The position numbers and the translations under genes are program-made. A stretch of 6,537 nucleotides of DNA from JADFXI01 sp050011415 (lineage in GTDB: Bacteria > Nitrospirota > Thermodesulfovibrionia > Thermodesulfovibrionales > Dissulfurispiraceae), in assembly GCA_050011415.1 (NCBI GenBank), contig JBEKJD010000182.1, forward strand, positions 1 through 6,537, given 5' to 3'. The number at the start of each line of letters is the position of its first letter. The stretch's first letter is position 1. Below the pieces are notes generated by a model, which was not told the DNA's origin, searched no databases, and was given only the letters and a program-made list of their open reading frames with translations. Below, in pieces: positions 1 through 5,745 of the stretch.

Positions 1-1721
1 ATAAACTTGTCGACACTTGCGCGGCTGAGTTTGAAGCCTATACCCCATACCTGTATTCGACATATGAGAAGCCTTTTTACAAGTTAGAAGGTGCCTCTTC
101 CAATGTCTCGCCTTCAACTTCCAGGGTTGAGTGCGAGGCCAATCCGACTGACAGGAAGAAAGTGGTCATACTTGGCTCAGGTCCAAACAGGATCGGCCAG
201 GGCATAGAGTTTGATTATTGTTGCGTTCATGCTGTATTTGCCCTCAGGGAGATCGGTTATGAGACTATAATGATCAACTGCAATCCCGAAACAGTCAGTA
301 CCGATTATGATACCGCCGACCGCCTCTACTTTGAACCCCTGACCATTGAGGATGTCCTTAATATCATTGATCTTGAGCAACCTGAGGGAGTTATTGTGCA
401 GTTTGGCGGACAGACGCCGCTGAAACTCGCTGTGCCACTTGAGAATGAGGGAGTAAAGATACTGGGTACTTCTCCTTATTCCATTGACAGGGCCGAAGAC
501 AGGAAGAAATTCAAGGAACTCCTGCACAAACTGGGGCTGAAACAGGCTGAAAGCGACACGGCTATGTCTATTGAAGAGGCTGTTTCGGCAGCAGCCAAGA
601 TAGGATATCCGGTTATGGTCAGACCCTCATATGTCCTGGGCGGCCGCGCGATGGAGATTGTTTATGACGCAGGCTACCTGACCGACTATATGAAAAAGGC
701 TGTTAAGGCATCGCCGGAACACCCGATCCTGGTAGACAAATACCTGGAAGATGCCATAGAAGTGGACGTGGATGCCATCGCAGACGGCATCGATGTCGTC
801 ATTGGCGGCGTTATGGAGCATATTGAGGAGGCTGGTATTCATTCCGGCGATTCCGCGTGCTCAATTCCACCTTACTCATTGTCGCCGCTGATTGTGGAAG
901 AGATCATGAAACAGACAAAGGCGCTGGCAAAGGAACTTGATGTAAGGGGATTAATGAACGTGCAATTTGCAGTCAAGGATGGTGAAATATTTATACTGGA
1001 AGTTAATCCCAGGGGGTCCAGAACAGTCCCTTTTGTGAGTAAGGCCACCGGAGTCCCTTTGGCAAAACTTGCTGCCAAGATAATGCTTGGCAAGACCCTG
1101 AAGGAACTGGGACTGACAACCGAAAAAAAGGTTGCGCATGTTGCTGTCAAAGAGGCGGTCTTCCCATTTGACAGGTTCCCCGGAGTAGACACCATACTGG
1201 GTCCGGAAATGAAATCAACCGGTGAAGTAATGGGCATTGATGAGGACTTCGGCATGGCCTACGGGAAGGCGCAGGCGGCCAGCTATAACAAGATCCCGAC
1301 ATCCGGGAAGATCATTATCAGCGTGAAAGACAAAGACAAACCTCATACCATCGAGATTGCGAGAAAATTAATCGATATGGGTTTCAGTCTTGTCGCCACT
1401 AGGGGTACAGCTCAGTTCCTCAACCTTAACGGCATAGAGATGGAAATTATCAATAAAGTGACAGAAGGGCGGCCTCACATAGTTGACCTGATCAAGAACA
1501 GGAAGGTAAATTTCATAATAAATACGGTTACAGGCACTCAGGCCCAGAGAGATTCGCTATCCATACGAAGAAGCGCGCTGCAATTCAGAGTCCCCTATAC
1601 GACAACCATATCCGGTGCGCGGGCAGTGATAAAAGCAATAGAAATGCTCCAAAAGAAAGAGCTGAGCATAAGGTCGATCCAGGAATACCATAAAAACGCT
1701 GAATCCGGCGTTATACTATAA
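1..1721 (+). CDS. carB: Carbamoyl-phosphate synthase large subunit, C-terminal half (5' end outside window)
   Basis: CarB makes carbamoyl phosphate from bicarbonate, ATP and ammonia (delivered by CarA from glutamine) in the cytoplasm, for pyrimidine and arginine synthesis. The reading frame is open from base 3, so the first half lies off the window; 572 residues are visible, against about 1070 for the whole protein. In order one sees the end of the oligomerization region (VDTCAAEFEAYTPYLYSTYE), the second pre-ATP-grasp domain (GSGPNRIGQGIEFDYCC, NCNPETVSTDYDT), the second ATP-grasp domain (VRPSYVLGGRAMEIVYD, EVDVDAIADG, MNVQFAVK, LEVNPRGSRTVPFVSKATG) and the C-terminal MGS-like allosteric domain (TEGRPHIVDLIKN, RRSALQF). 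The GTG at 162 is internal, not the start, because strong CarB sequence continues upstream of it. Compared with CarB as I recall it from E. coli, about 19 extra residues lie between YSTYE and ECEANP (bases 69-128); see the repeat entry there. Everything after that is collinear and intact. Identification is very secure. Confidence 0.98.
   Translation, partial: KLVDTCAAEFEAYTPYLYSTYEKPFYKLEGASSNVSPSTSRVECEANPTDRKKVVILGSGPNRIGQGIEFDYCCVHAVFALREIGYETIMINCNPETVSTDYDTADRLYFEPLTIEDVLNIIDLEQPEGVIVQFGGQTPLKLAVPLENEGVKILGTSPYSIDRAEDRKKFKELLHKLGLKQAESDTAMSIEEAVSAAAKIGYPVMVRPSYVLGGRAMEIVYDAGYLTDYMKKAVKASPEHPILVDKYLEDAIEVDVDAIADGIDVVIGGVMEHIEEAGIHSGDSACSIPPYSLSPLIVEEIMKQTKALAKELDVRGLMNVQFAVKDGEIFILEVNPRGSRTVPFVSKATGVPLAKLAAKIMLGKTLKELGLTTEKKVAHVAVKEAVFPFDRFPGVDTILGPEMKSTGEVMGIDEDFGMAYGKAQAASYNKIPTSGKIIISVKDKDKPHTIEIARKLIDMGFSLVATRGTAQFLNLNGIEMEIINKVTEGRPHIVDLIKNRKVNFIINTVTGTQAQRDSLSIRRSALQFRVPYTTTISGARAVIKAIEMLQKKELSIRSIQEYHKNAESGVIL
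79..122. repeat. GAAG-type inverted repeat inside carB, at an in-frame insertion
   Basis: The left arm (81-93) and right arm (109-120) are complementary over 12 pairs, with one G-T wobble and one bulged base (86), around a 15-nt loop. The arms hold octamers found exactly in the intergenic palindromes of this window: GAAGGTGC at 87-94 (also 6038-6045), and GAAGTTGA read on the minus strand at 121-114 (also minus strand 6110-6103). The segment coincides with about 20 codons that ordinary CarB proteins lack in the linker ahead of the second pre-ATP-grasp domain. The encoded stretch is Ser-rich (ASSNVSPSTSR) and looks like a surface loop. I infer a degraded palindromic repeat that inserted in frame. 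The arms are short, so chance resemblance is possible. Confidence 0.5.
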
Positions 1722-1729
1722 ATAAGATT

Positions 1730-2320
1730 ATGAACAGTTATGATTTTGAAATCCTCTTGCAGGAATCGGTGAAACTTCACGGACATCTATGCCCCGGGCA
1801 GGTGCTTGGTGTAAGAATGGCCCTGCTTGGACTGGGCGCTGTTGCAATCGAGGATCCCAGGGGAAAAGACAGAAAAAATCTTCTGGTATTTGTAGAAATG
1901 GACAGATGTGCCGTTGATGCACTGCAGTCTGTAACAGGATGCAGTCTCGGCAAGAGAACAATGAAATTTATGGACTACGGGAAAATGGCCGCCACATTCG
2001 TTAATACACTGACTGGCAGGGCGGTACGCGTAATTGCCCTGAACGACTCCCGTGATAAGGCGAAAAATCTCTTCCCTGACCTGGAAGACCCGCATGCGGC
2101 GCAATTGGAGGCTTACAAAATCATGCCGGACTCATCGCTTTTTGAAGTAATGGAAGTTTCTGTTGAAATCAGGCCTGAGGATATGCCGGGGAGGCCCTTG
2201 TACAGGGTCCAGTGCTCTTCATGCAGAGAATATATACAGGATATGAGGGAGATTCGCCGTAATGGAAAAATCCTGTGCAGACCGTGTGCCGACAGCTCTT
2301 ACTATACGGTCAAAACATAA
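1730..2320 (+). CDS. FmdE-family protein with C-terminal zinc ribbon
   Basis: This 196-residue soluble protein matches the family of subunit E of tungsten/molybdenum formylmethanofuran dehydrogenase. In bacteria the family is often found without the enzyme itself and near molybdenum-cofactor genes. The N-terminal signature HGHLCPGQVLGVR gives H17, H19 and C21; C60 (DRCAVDALQ) and C71 (TGCSLGKRT) complete the usual metal-site cysteines. The C-terminal region carries two CxxC pairs, C162/C165 and C183/C186, forming a zinc ribbon. The ATG follows the carB stop by 8 bp, so cotranscription with carB is likely. The Shine-Dalgarno is weak (only AATAAG-like sequence), but the start fits the family, where the HGHLCPG motif comes about 16 residues in. 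The next gene encodes a MoeA-like protein, which supports a role in Mo/W cofactor handling. The exact reaction is unknown, and no other Fmd/Fwd subunit is present in the window. Confidence 0.9.
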   Translation: MNSYDFEILLQESVKLHGHLCPGQVLGVRMALLGLGAVAIEDPRGKDRKNLLVFVEMDRCAVDALQSVTGCSLGKRTMKFMDYGKMAATFVNTLTGRAVRVIALNDSRDKAKNLFPDLEDPHAAQLEAYKIMPDSSLFEVMEVSVEIRPEDMPGRPLYRVQCSSCREYIQDMREIRRNGKILCRPCADSSYYTVKT

Positions 2321-2322
2321 AG

Positions 2323-2336
2323 GACAGGTCATAGGT
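2323..2336. repeat. AGGTCAT-type short repeat, copy 1
   Basis: The 14-mer GACAGGTCATAGGT begins 3 bp after the FmdE stop and recurs exactly at 3534-3547, downstream of the next gene. It reads as heptamers (AGGTCAT then AGGTaaa). It directly precedes the long GAAG palindrome. The function is unknown. Confidence 0.5.
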
Positions 2337-2343
2337 AAAAGAT

Positions 2344-2431
2344 TGAAGGTGAGAAGATGGGAAGTTGCGAAGTTGCGATAAAACCTTCTGTTTTACTCAC
2401 AGCTTCACAAGTTCTCAACTTCTCATCTTCA
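2344..2431. repeat. Long imperfect palindrome of GAAGNTGN octamers
   Basis: The left arm 2344-2384 and right arm 2390-2431 pair almost end to end around a 5-nt loop (2385-2389). I count 34 Watson-Crick pairs, 3 G-T wobbles, 4 mismatches and one bulged base. From 2345 the left arm divides cleanly into 8-nt units: GAAGGTGA, GAAGATGG, GAAGTTGC, GAAGTTGC, GATAAAAC. The minus strand of the right arm reads GAAGATGA, GAAGTTGA, GAACTTGT, GAAGCTGT, then GAGTAAAAC. Several of the differences keep pairing through wobbles. No T-run follows on the plus strand, so it is not a classical terminator for the FmdE gene. In RNA it would form a very long hairpin ending 32 bases before the next start codon. A matching element lies at 6038-6118. 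Confidence 0.85.
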
Positions 2432-2450
2432 GGGATTTCTCCCATAACGC

Positions 2451-2455
2451 GGAGG
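2451..2455 (+). promoter_or_regulatory. Ribosome binding site of the MoeA-like gene
   Basis: GGAGG lies 8 nt before the ATG at 2464. It fixes the start there rather than at any in-frame codon further upstream, where the frame (open from 2365) would run through the palindrome and encode repeat-derived residues with no family resemblance. Confidence 0.85.
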
Positions 2456-2463
2456 TTACTATT

Positions 2464-3507
2464 ATGGATGCGAGGACAGTGCCGGTAGAAGACGCGGTCG
2501 GAATGGTATTGGCCCATGATGTAACGGAAATACGCAAAGACGACTTTAAAGGCAGGGCCTTCAGAAAAGGGCATATTGTCAGGCCTGAAGACGTGGGTCA
2601 TCTCCGGCAGCTGGGTAAGGACCATCTCTTTGTTTTAACTGTTGCCGATGACGAGATACATGAAGATAATGCCGCTTTCATACTTGCTCAGGCGCTTATG
2701 GGTGAGGGCGTATCAATAAGCGGCGCCCCGACAGAAGGAAAGCTTTCTATTATTGCTTCCAGAGACGGCCTTCTTAAGATCAATAAGCCGGCATTGAGCC
2801 GCTTCAACCAGTGCAATGATGTAATGTGCGCAACTCTTCATGATAATACCGTAGTTACAAAAGGCCGGATTGTAGGAGGCACCCGGGCTATCCCGCTGGT
2901 ACTGAAGCGTGACAGGCTGAGCGAGGCGGTTGCAGCTGCGAAAAATTCAACACCTGTAATAACGGTAAAGGACATGAGAAGCCCCAGGGCCGGCGTCGTA
3001 ATTACAGGGAACGAGGTCTTTTATGGAAGGATAAAGGATGCTTTTGCACCCGTAATTACAAAAAAAATAGCATCTTTTAATGGTGAAATAATAGGGATAT
3101 ATTATGCCCCGGATGATAAACAGTTTATTGTAAAAAAAGCTGAGGAATTGCTTGAGGCCGGCGCTGACCTGCTAATACTATCCGGGGGTATGTCAGTTGA
3201 TCCTGATGATGTGACACGCTTTGCCATCCTCGAGCTTGGGGCTGTTGACGTAGCGTACAGCGCAGCCGTATTGCCTGGTTCCATGTTCCAGATCGCTTAT
3301 ATAGGCAGGGAAATTCCAAAGAATGTTCCGGTCCTCGGTATTCCAGCCTGCGCCATGTATCACAAGACTACCGTACTTGACCTCATCCTCCCCAGGGTGC
3401 TTGCCGGGGAGCGCATCGGCAGGATGGAACTCGCAGAACTCGGTCACGGAGGGCTCTGTCTCGGGTGCAGGGAATGCGCCTATCCGGTATGTCCTTTCGG
3501 GAAATAA
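2464..3507 (+). CDS. MoeA-like molybdopterin-binding protein with C-terminal Cys cluster
   Basis: This is a 347-residue cytoplasmic protein of the molybdopterin-binding (MoCF_biosynth) group, related to MoeA, which inserts molybdate into adenylylated molybdopterin. Residues 8-58 (VEDAVGMVLAHDVTEI, then KGRAFRKGHIV) resemble the start of MoeA-type proteins. The molybdopterin-binding fold runs from about 176 to 310, with GVVITGNEVFYG (177-188) and the signature SGGMSVDPDDVT (240-251). The tail adds C332, C335, C338 and C343 (CLGCREC, then CPFGK at the end), a CxxCxxCx4C cluster that could hold iron-sulfur or zinc. At 347 residues it is shorter than MoeA (about 400), so I do not call it moeA. 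It follows the FmdE gene by 143 bp with a palindrome between. Pairing of these two families suggests a shared job in Mo/W cofactor metabolism. Family assignment is strong; the precise reaction is not known. Confidence 0.9.
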   Translation: MDARTVPVEDAVGMVLAHDVTEIRKDDFKGRAFRKGHIVRPEDVGHLRQLGKDHLFVLTVADDEIHEDNAAFILAQALMGEGVSISGAPTEGKLSIIASRDGLLKINKPALSRFNQCNDVMCATLHDNTVVTKGRIVGGTRAIPLVLKRDRLSEAVAAAKNSTPVITVKDMRSPRAGVVITGNEVFYGRIKDAFAPVITKKIASFNGEIIGIYYAPDDKQFIVKKAEELLEAGADLLILSGGMSVDPDDVTRFAILELGAVDVAYSAAVLPGSMFQIAYIGREIPKNVPVLGIPACAMYHKTTVLDLILPRVLAGERIGRMELAELGHGGLCLGCRECAYPVCPFGK

Positions 3508-3533
3508 GATAGACACAGGTTATCTGCAATTCA

Positions 3534-3547
3534 GACAGGTCATAGGT
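3534..3547. repeat. AGGTCAT-type short repeat, copy 2
   Basis: This is an exact copy of the 14-mer at 2323-2336, here continuing as two tandem heptamers AGGTCAT-AGGTTAT (3538-3551). A further AGGTTAT occurs at about 3517-3523. It lies 26 bp after the stop of the MoeA-like gene. A weak hairpin (AGGTCA pairing with TGACTT) followed by CCGC and eight Ts (3564-3571) could terminate some transcripts, but the stem is short and AT-rich. Confidence 0.45.
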
Positions 3548-3551
3548 TATG

Positions 3552-3581
3552 TTGACTTACCGCTTTTTTTTCTGATATTCT
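3552..3581 (+). promoter_or_regulatory. Candidate sigma-70 promoter for the beta-barrel gene
   Basis: The -35 box is TTGACT (3552-3557) and the -10 box is TATTCT (3576-3581), spaced 18 bp, with TGA just before the -10 (extended -10 form). The spacer contains eight Ts. The expected start of transcription, near 3588, is only about 4 nt before the ATG at 3592, so the message would be almost leaderless; no Shine-Dalgarno is visible upstream of that ATG. Confidence 0.55.
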
Positions 3582-3591
3582 CATCCGAGCA

Positions 3592-4374
3592 ATGAGAATA
3601 TGGATAATCCTCATTATTTCGATGATGCCCATTTCATCTGCATTTGCTTTTGATGTCGAAGGGTTGCGTCCGCTTCCGCCTTACGGCGTATTTTCCACAT
3701 TCAGTACAGAAAGCCTTCAACAGAACACTGTTGGTATTTGTCTTGGATTTGAGCGCTCGGCTGACCCGAATTTTTATCGGGCTACGGCGCAGCTTGCCTA
3801 TGGTATTCATGACAGGTTTGAAATCGATGTAACTCTCCCCTATGACTTTAACTTGGAAAACCATGTCCCAGGTCTCGAAGACGCAAACTTCGGAGTCAAA
3901 CACAGGATTCTGGACGAGGGCCAGTATTACCCTGCTGTCGCATATATTCTTACAGTTTCCACTCCTTCGGGAGGCGAGGATTACTCTACTCATGGACATC
4001 ATGGAGCTGGTTTGCTGATTACCAAAAAGATAGGACCTTTTAAAGGGGATTTGAATATAGTGTATGATAAACCCAACGAGTCGGACCTGAAAGAGCAATA
4101 TAACGTTAACCTCGGGGCCGAACTGGCAATTACCCATGATTCCAAATTTCTCGCGGAGCTGGTGGGAAGAAAGGAATATTTCACGAATAGAATTGACCTC
4201 CTTGAATGGAGGCTTGGATACAGGATTGCCACTCTGGACAACCTTTATACAACGCTTGGCGCCGGTTTCAATATGAGAAACGAAAGCCCGACCCCCAAAT
4301 ACCGCCTCTTATTTTCAGTGAGCTATATTTTTCCGAAAAAAAAGAAAGGTCTCGAAAAAATCTACGAAGAGTAG
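3592..4374 (+). CDS. Exported outer-membrane beta-barrel protein (putative transporter/porin-like)
   Basis: This 260-residue precursor has a clear Sec signal peptide: MR, a hydrophobic core (residues 3-14), then SSAFA with likely cleavage after A19. The mature part is rich in alternating hydrophobic/polar strands with aromatic girdles, as in 8-12-stranded barrels. GLEDANFGVKHRIL and the following YILTVSTPSG resemble outer-membrane proteins annotated as transporters or MetA-pathway phenol-degradation proteins. The last strand, ending SVSYIF (F247), looks like a normal barrel C-terminus, but 13 more residues follow, beginning PKKKKG. The gene stands alone between two non-coding spacers with its own promoter candidate. 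No Shine-Dalgarno precedes the ATG; other ATGs (3622, 3625) would remove the signal peptide's core, so 3592 is preferred. The substrate cannot be told from sequence. Confidence 0.75.
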   Translation: MRIWIILIISMMPISSAFAFDVEGLRPLPPYGVFSTFSTESLQQNTVGICLGFERSADPNFYRATAQLAYGIHDRFEIDVTLPYDFNLENHVPGLEDANFGVKHRILDEGQYYPAVAYILTVSTPSGGEDYSTHGHHGAGLLITKKIGPFKGDLNIVYDKPNESDLKEQYNVNLGAELAITHDSKFLAELVGRKEYFTNRIDLLEWRLGYRIATLDNLYTTLGAGFNMRNESPTPKYRLLFSVSYIFPKKKKGLEKIYEE

Positions 4375-4394
4375 TCACGTTTCATGTGATATTT

Positions 4395-4573
4395 CATTTC
4401 AGACAGTGCAGGGTAGTTTTTCTGCAGTCGAGCGCCGGGGTTCTCGGCAGTGGGCGAGTAACGCCGAGCCCACATATGTAACTGGAACACAGATGATCTT
4501 CCGTATAGATAGCAGGTCCGGCACAGCGGGCTATTCGCTCGCAAAGAAAAATTATCCTGCACTGTCTGAAATG
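4395..4573. repeat. 179-bp element with 29-bp terminal inverted repeats (MITE-like or structured RNA)
   Basis: The arms 4395-4423 and 4545-4573 are complementary at 27 of 29 positions; the two differences are G-T, so a transcript would pair along all 29. A second stem (CGAGCG 4429-4434 with CGCTCG 4536-4541) continues inward past a small internal loop. Inside are two mutually exclusive 6-bp hairpins: 4443-4448 with 4463-4468, and 4450-4455 with 4468-4473. No transposase is encoded, and I see no convincing target-site duplication at the ends. A non-autonomous miniature transposable element is the likeliest reading; a conserved structured leader of tatA is the alternative. It fills nearly all of the 220-bp gap between the beta-barrel gene and tatA. 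It shares no sequence with the GAAG palindromes. Confidence 0.7.
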
Positions 4574-4580
4574 CACTATG

Positions 4581-4589
4581 TGGTATACT
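4581..4589 (+). promoter_or_regulatory. Extended -10 promoter candidate of tatA
   Basis: TGG followed by TATACT (4584-4589) forms an extended -10. No good -35 is seen. The -10 ends only 5 nt before the tatA ATG, so transcription would begin at or next to the start codon. No Shine-Dalgarno is visible, and a stop codon (TAA at 4589-4591) lies in frame just upstream of the ATG. This arrangement is typical of leaderless genes. It lies just outside the right end of the 4395-4573 element. Confidence 0.45.
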
Positions 4590-4594
4590 AAAAC

Positions 4595-4915
4595 ATGTTC
4601 AATTTTACGTTTCCGGAACTCGTCGTTATTTTTGTGGTGGCCCTAATTGTCTTTGGCCCAAAGAGGCTCCCGGAACTTGGCAGGGCGCTTGGTAAAGCGC
4701 TCGGCGAGCTTCAGCGGTCACTCCAGGGCGTCAGGGAGCACATGAATGCGGAAAACAATACTACTGGTCATGAAGCCAAGCCCGGACAAAAGTCTGATCA
4801 TGACAGCTCGGAGGGGGTCGCCGACAACTCACAGACTTACGGCGGTCCCCAAATAGTGGATGCTCATGATTCAGACGGCAGGGAACAGAACGACACTTCA
4901 CATGCACCCAGTTAG
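4595..4915 (+). CDS. tatA: Twin-arginine translocase subunit, TatA/TatE (or TatB) type
   Basis: This small membrane protein (106 residues) forms the translocation pore, or docks substrates, with TatC in the export of folded proteins bearing twin-arginine signals. It has one N-terminal membrane segment (about residues 6-20), the hinge FGPKRLPELGR (20-30) and an amphipathic helix (about 25-46), followed by an acidic, polar, disordered tail. FGPKxLPELGRxLG is the TatA consensus, but E8 in the membrane segment is as in TatB, so TatB or a dual-function TatA cannot be excluded. tatC follows by 38 bp. No second TatA-type gene is present here, which fits a minimal TatAC system unless another copy lies elsewhere. 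An in-frame TAA just upstream fixes the start at or after 4595. The family call is secure, the subtype less so. Confidence 0.92.
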   Translation: MFNFTFPELVVIFVVALIVFGPKRLPELGRALGKALGELQRSLQGVREHMNAENNTTGHEAKPGQKSDHDSSEGVADNSQTYGGPQIVDAHDSDGREQNDTSHAPS

Positions 4916-4942
4916 AATATCTGATTGTTTCTTCAATTGTCT

Positions 4943-4947
4943 GGAGA
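4943..4947 (+). promoter_or_regulatory. Ribosome binding site of tatC
   Basis: GGAGA sits 6 nt ahead of the ATG at 4954 and supports that start, in contrast to tatA, which has no visible Shine-Dalgarno. Confidence 0.7.
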
Positions 4948-4953
4948 CCCGGT

Positions 4954-5745
4954 ATGGCCGAAAATAAATTGCCTCTTACTGAGCACCTTGGCGAGCTCAG
5001 GAAGAGAATTATCATCTCGCTCATTGCCATAGCGGTAACATTTGTCATTGCTTTCAATTATTCCGAGGAAATTTTCAGGCTCCTCATGTTTCCTCTCAAA
5101 TACAATCTGCATTTTTCCCTGAAGAAATTTTTTGTGGACTTTGTGCCGCAGGACAAGCTGCATAATACAAAACTGGTATTCCTTGCGCCGGCCGAGGCGT
5201 TCTGGATGAACCTGAAGGTCGCTTTTGTAGCAGGGTTTATATTTGCCTTGCCGGTCATTTTTCATCAGATTTGGCGATTTATATCTCCGGGACTTCTTCA
5301 AAAAGAAAAAAAATATGTCCTGCCCTTTATTCTTTTTGCTACTGCCCTCTTCCTTGCCGGGGCGGCTTTCTGTTTCTTTGTAGTATTACCTTTTGCAATT
5401 GGATTTCTGCTTACCTATAAAGTCGGTGATTTTCTCATGCCTATGCTTTCCGTGGGCCAGTACACGGACTTCTGCCTAAAGTTTATTCTCGCTTTCGGTA
5501 TCGTGTTTGAGCTGCCCATTGTTATTATTTTTCTCACCAAGATGGGCATTGTCACTCCGCAGATGCTTGCAAAAAACAGAAAGTTTGCCGTATTGTTCGC
5601 TTTTATCGGCGGTGCAATCCTTACACCGACGCCTGATGCTTTTAATCAGACACTCATGGCTGTTCCTATAATTGTTCTATATGAAATAGGCATCTGGATC
5701 TCGCCTCTTTTTGTTAAGAAGAATGAGGGGACTGCTGAAACTTGA
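4954..5745 (+). CDS. tatC: Twin-arginine translocase subunit TatC
   Basis: TatC is the six-helix inner-membrane receptor that recognises twin-arginine signal peptides and recruits TatA. The 263-residue protein starts with the cytoplasmic signature PLTEHLGELRKR (7-18). The cytoplasmic loop IWRFISPGLLQKE carries F109 and E118, equivalent to E. coli F94 and E103, which contact the signal peptide. E186 (FGIVFELP) matches E170 in the fourth helix, and D228 (LTPTPDAFNQ) matches D211. All key residues are therefore kept. The first periplasmic loop (about 48-82) is around 16 residues longer than in E. coli, with a hydrophobic and basic stretch (SLKKFFVDFVP). It probably forms one unit with tatA. Its last 23 bases overlap the next gene. 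Identification is secure. Confidence 0.97.
   Translation: MAENKLPLTEHLGELRKRIIISLIAIAVTFVIAFNYSEEIFRLLMFPLKYNLHFSLKKFFVDFVPQDKLHNTKLVFLAPAEAFWMNLKVAFVAGFIFALPVIFHQIWRFISPGLLQKEKKYVLPFILFATALFLAGAAFCFFVVLPFAIGFLLTYKVGDFLMPMLSVGQYTDFCLKFILAFGIVFELPIVIIFLTKMGIVTPQMLAKNRKFAVLFAFIGGAILTPTPDAFNQTLMAVPIIVLYEIGIWISPLFVKKNEGTAET

Noticed and set aside
872..1255. 127-codon minus-strand frame opposite carB
   Set aside because: Antisense to a highly conserved coding region; low-complexity Ser/Thr-rich shadow.
1712..1717. TATACT near the end of carB as a promoter for the FmdE gene
   Set aside because: No TG extension and no convincing -35; it lies in AT-rich codons at the carB end, and an 8-bp gap favours cotranscription.
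162..1721. carB read as a complete gene starting at GTG 162
   Set aside because: The same frame is open to the window edge and encodes recognisable CarB sequence (VDTCAAEFEAYTPY) upstream, so this GTG is an internal valine codon.
2365..2463. Longer N-terminus of the MoeA-like protein
   Set aside because: It would be translated from the palindrome, has no family resemblance, and bypasses the good GGAGG site before ATG 2464.
3634..4137. 167-codon minus-strand frame opposite the beta-barrel gene
   Set aside because: The plus-strand frame has a signal peptide, a barrel pattern and a promoter; the opposite frame has no such support.
4406..4591. 61-codon plus-strand frame within the inverted-repeat element
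   Set aside because: It runs through both terminal repeats, starts at a GTG without a ribosome site, and shows no recognisable protein character. It is most likely a chance frame of the element.
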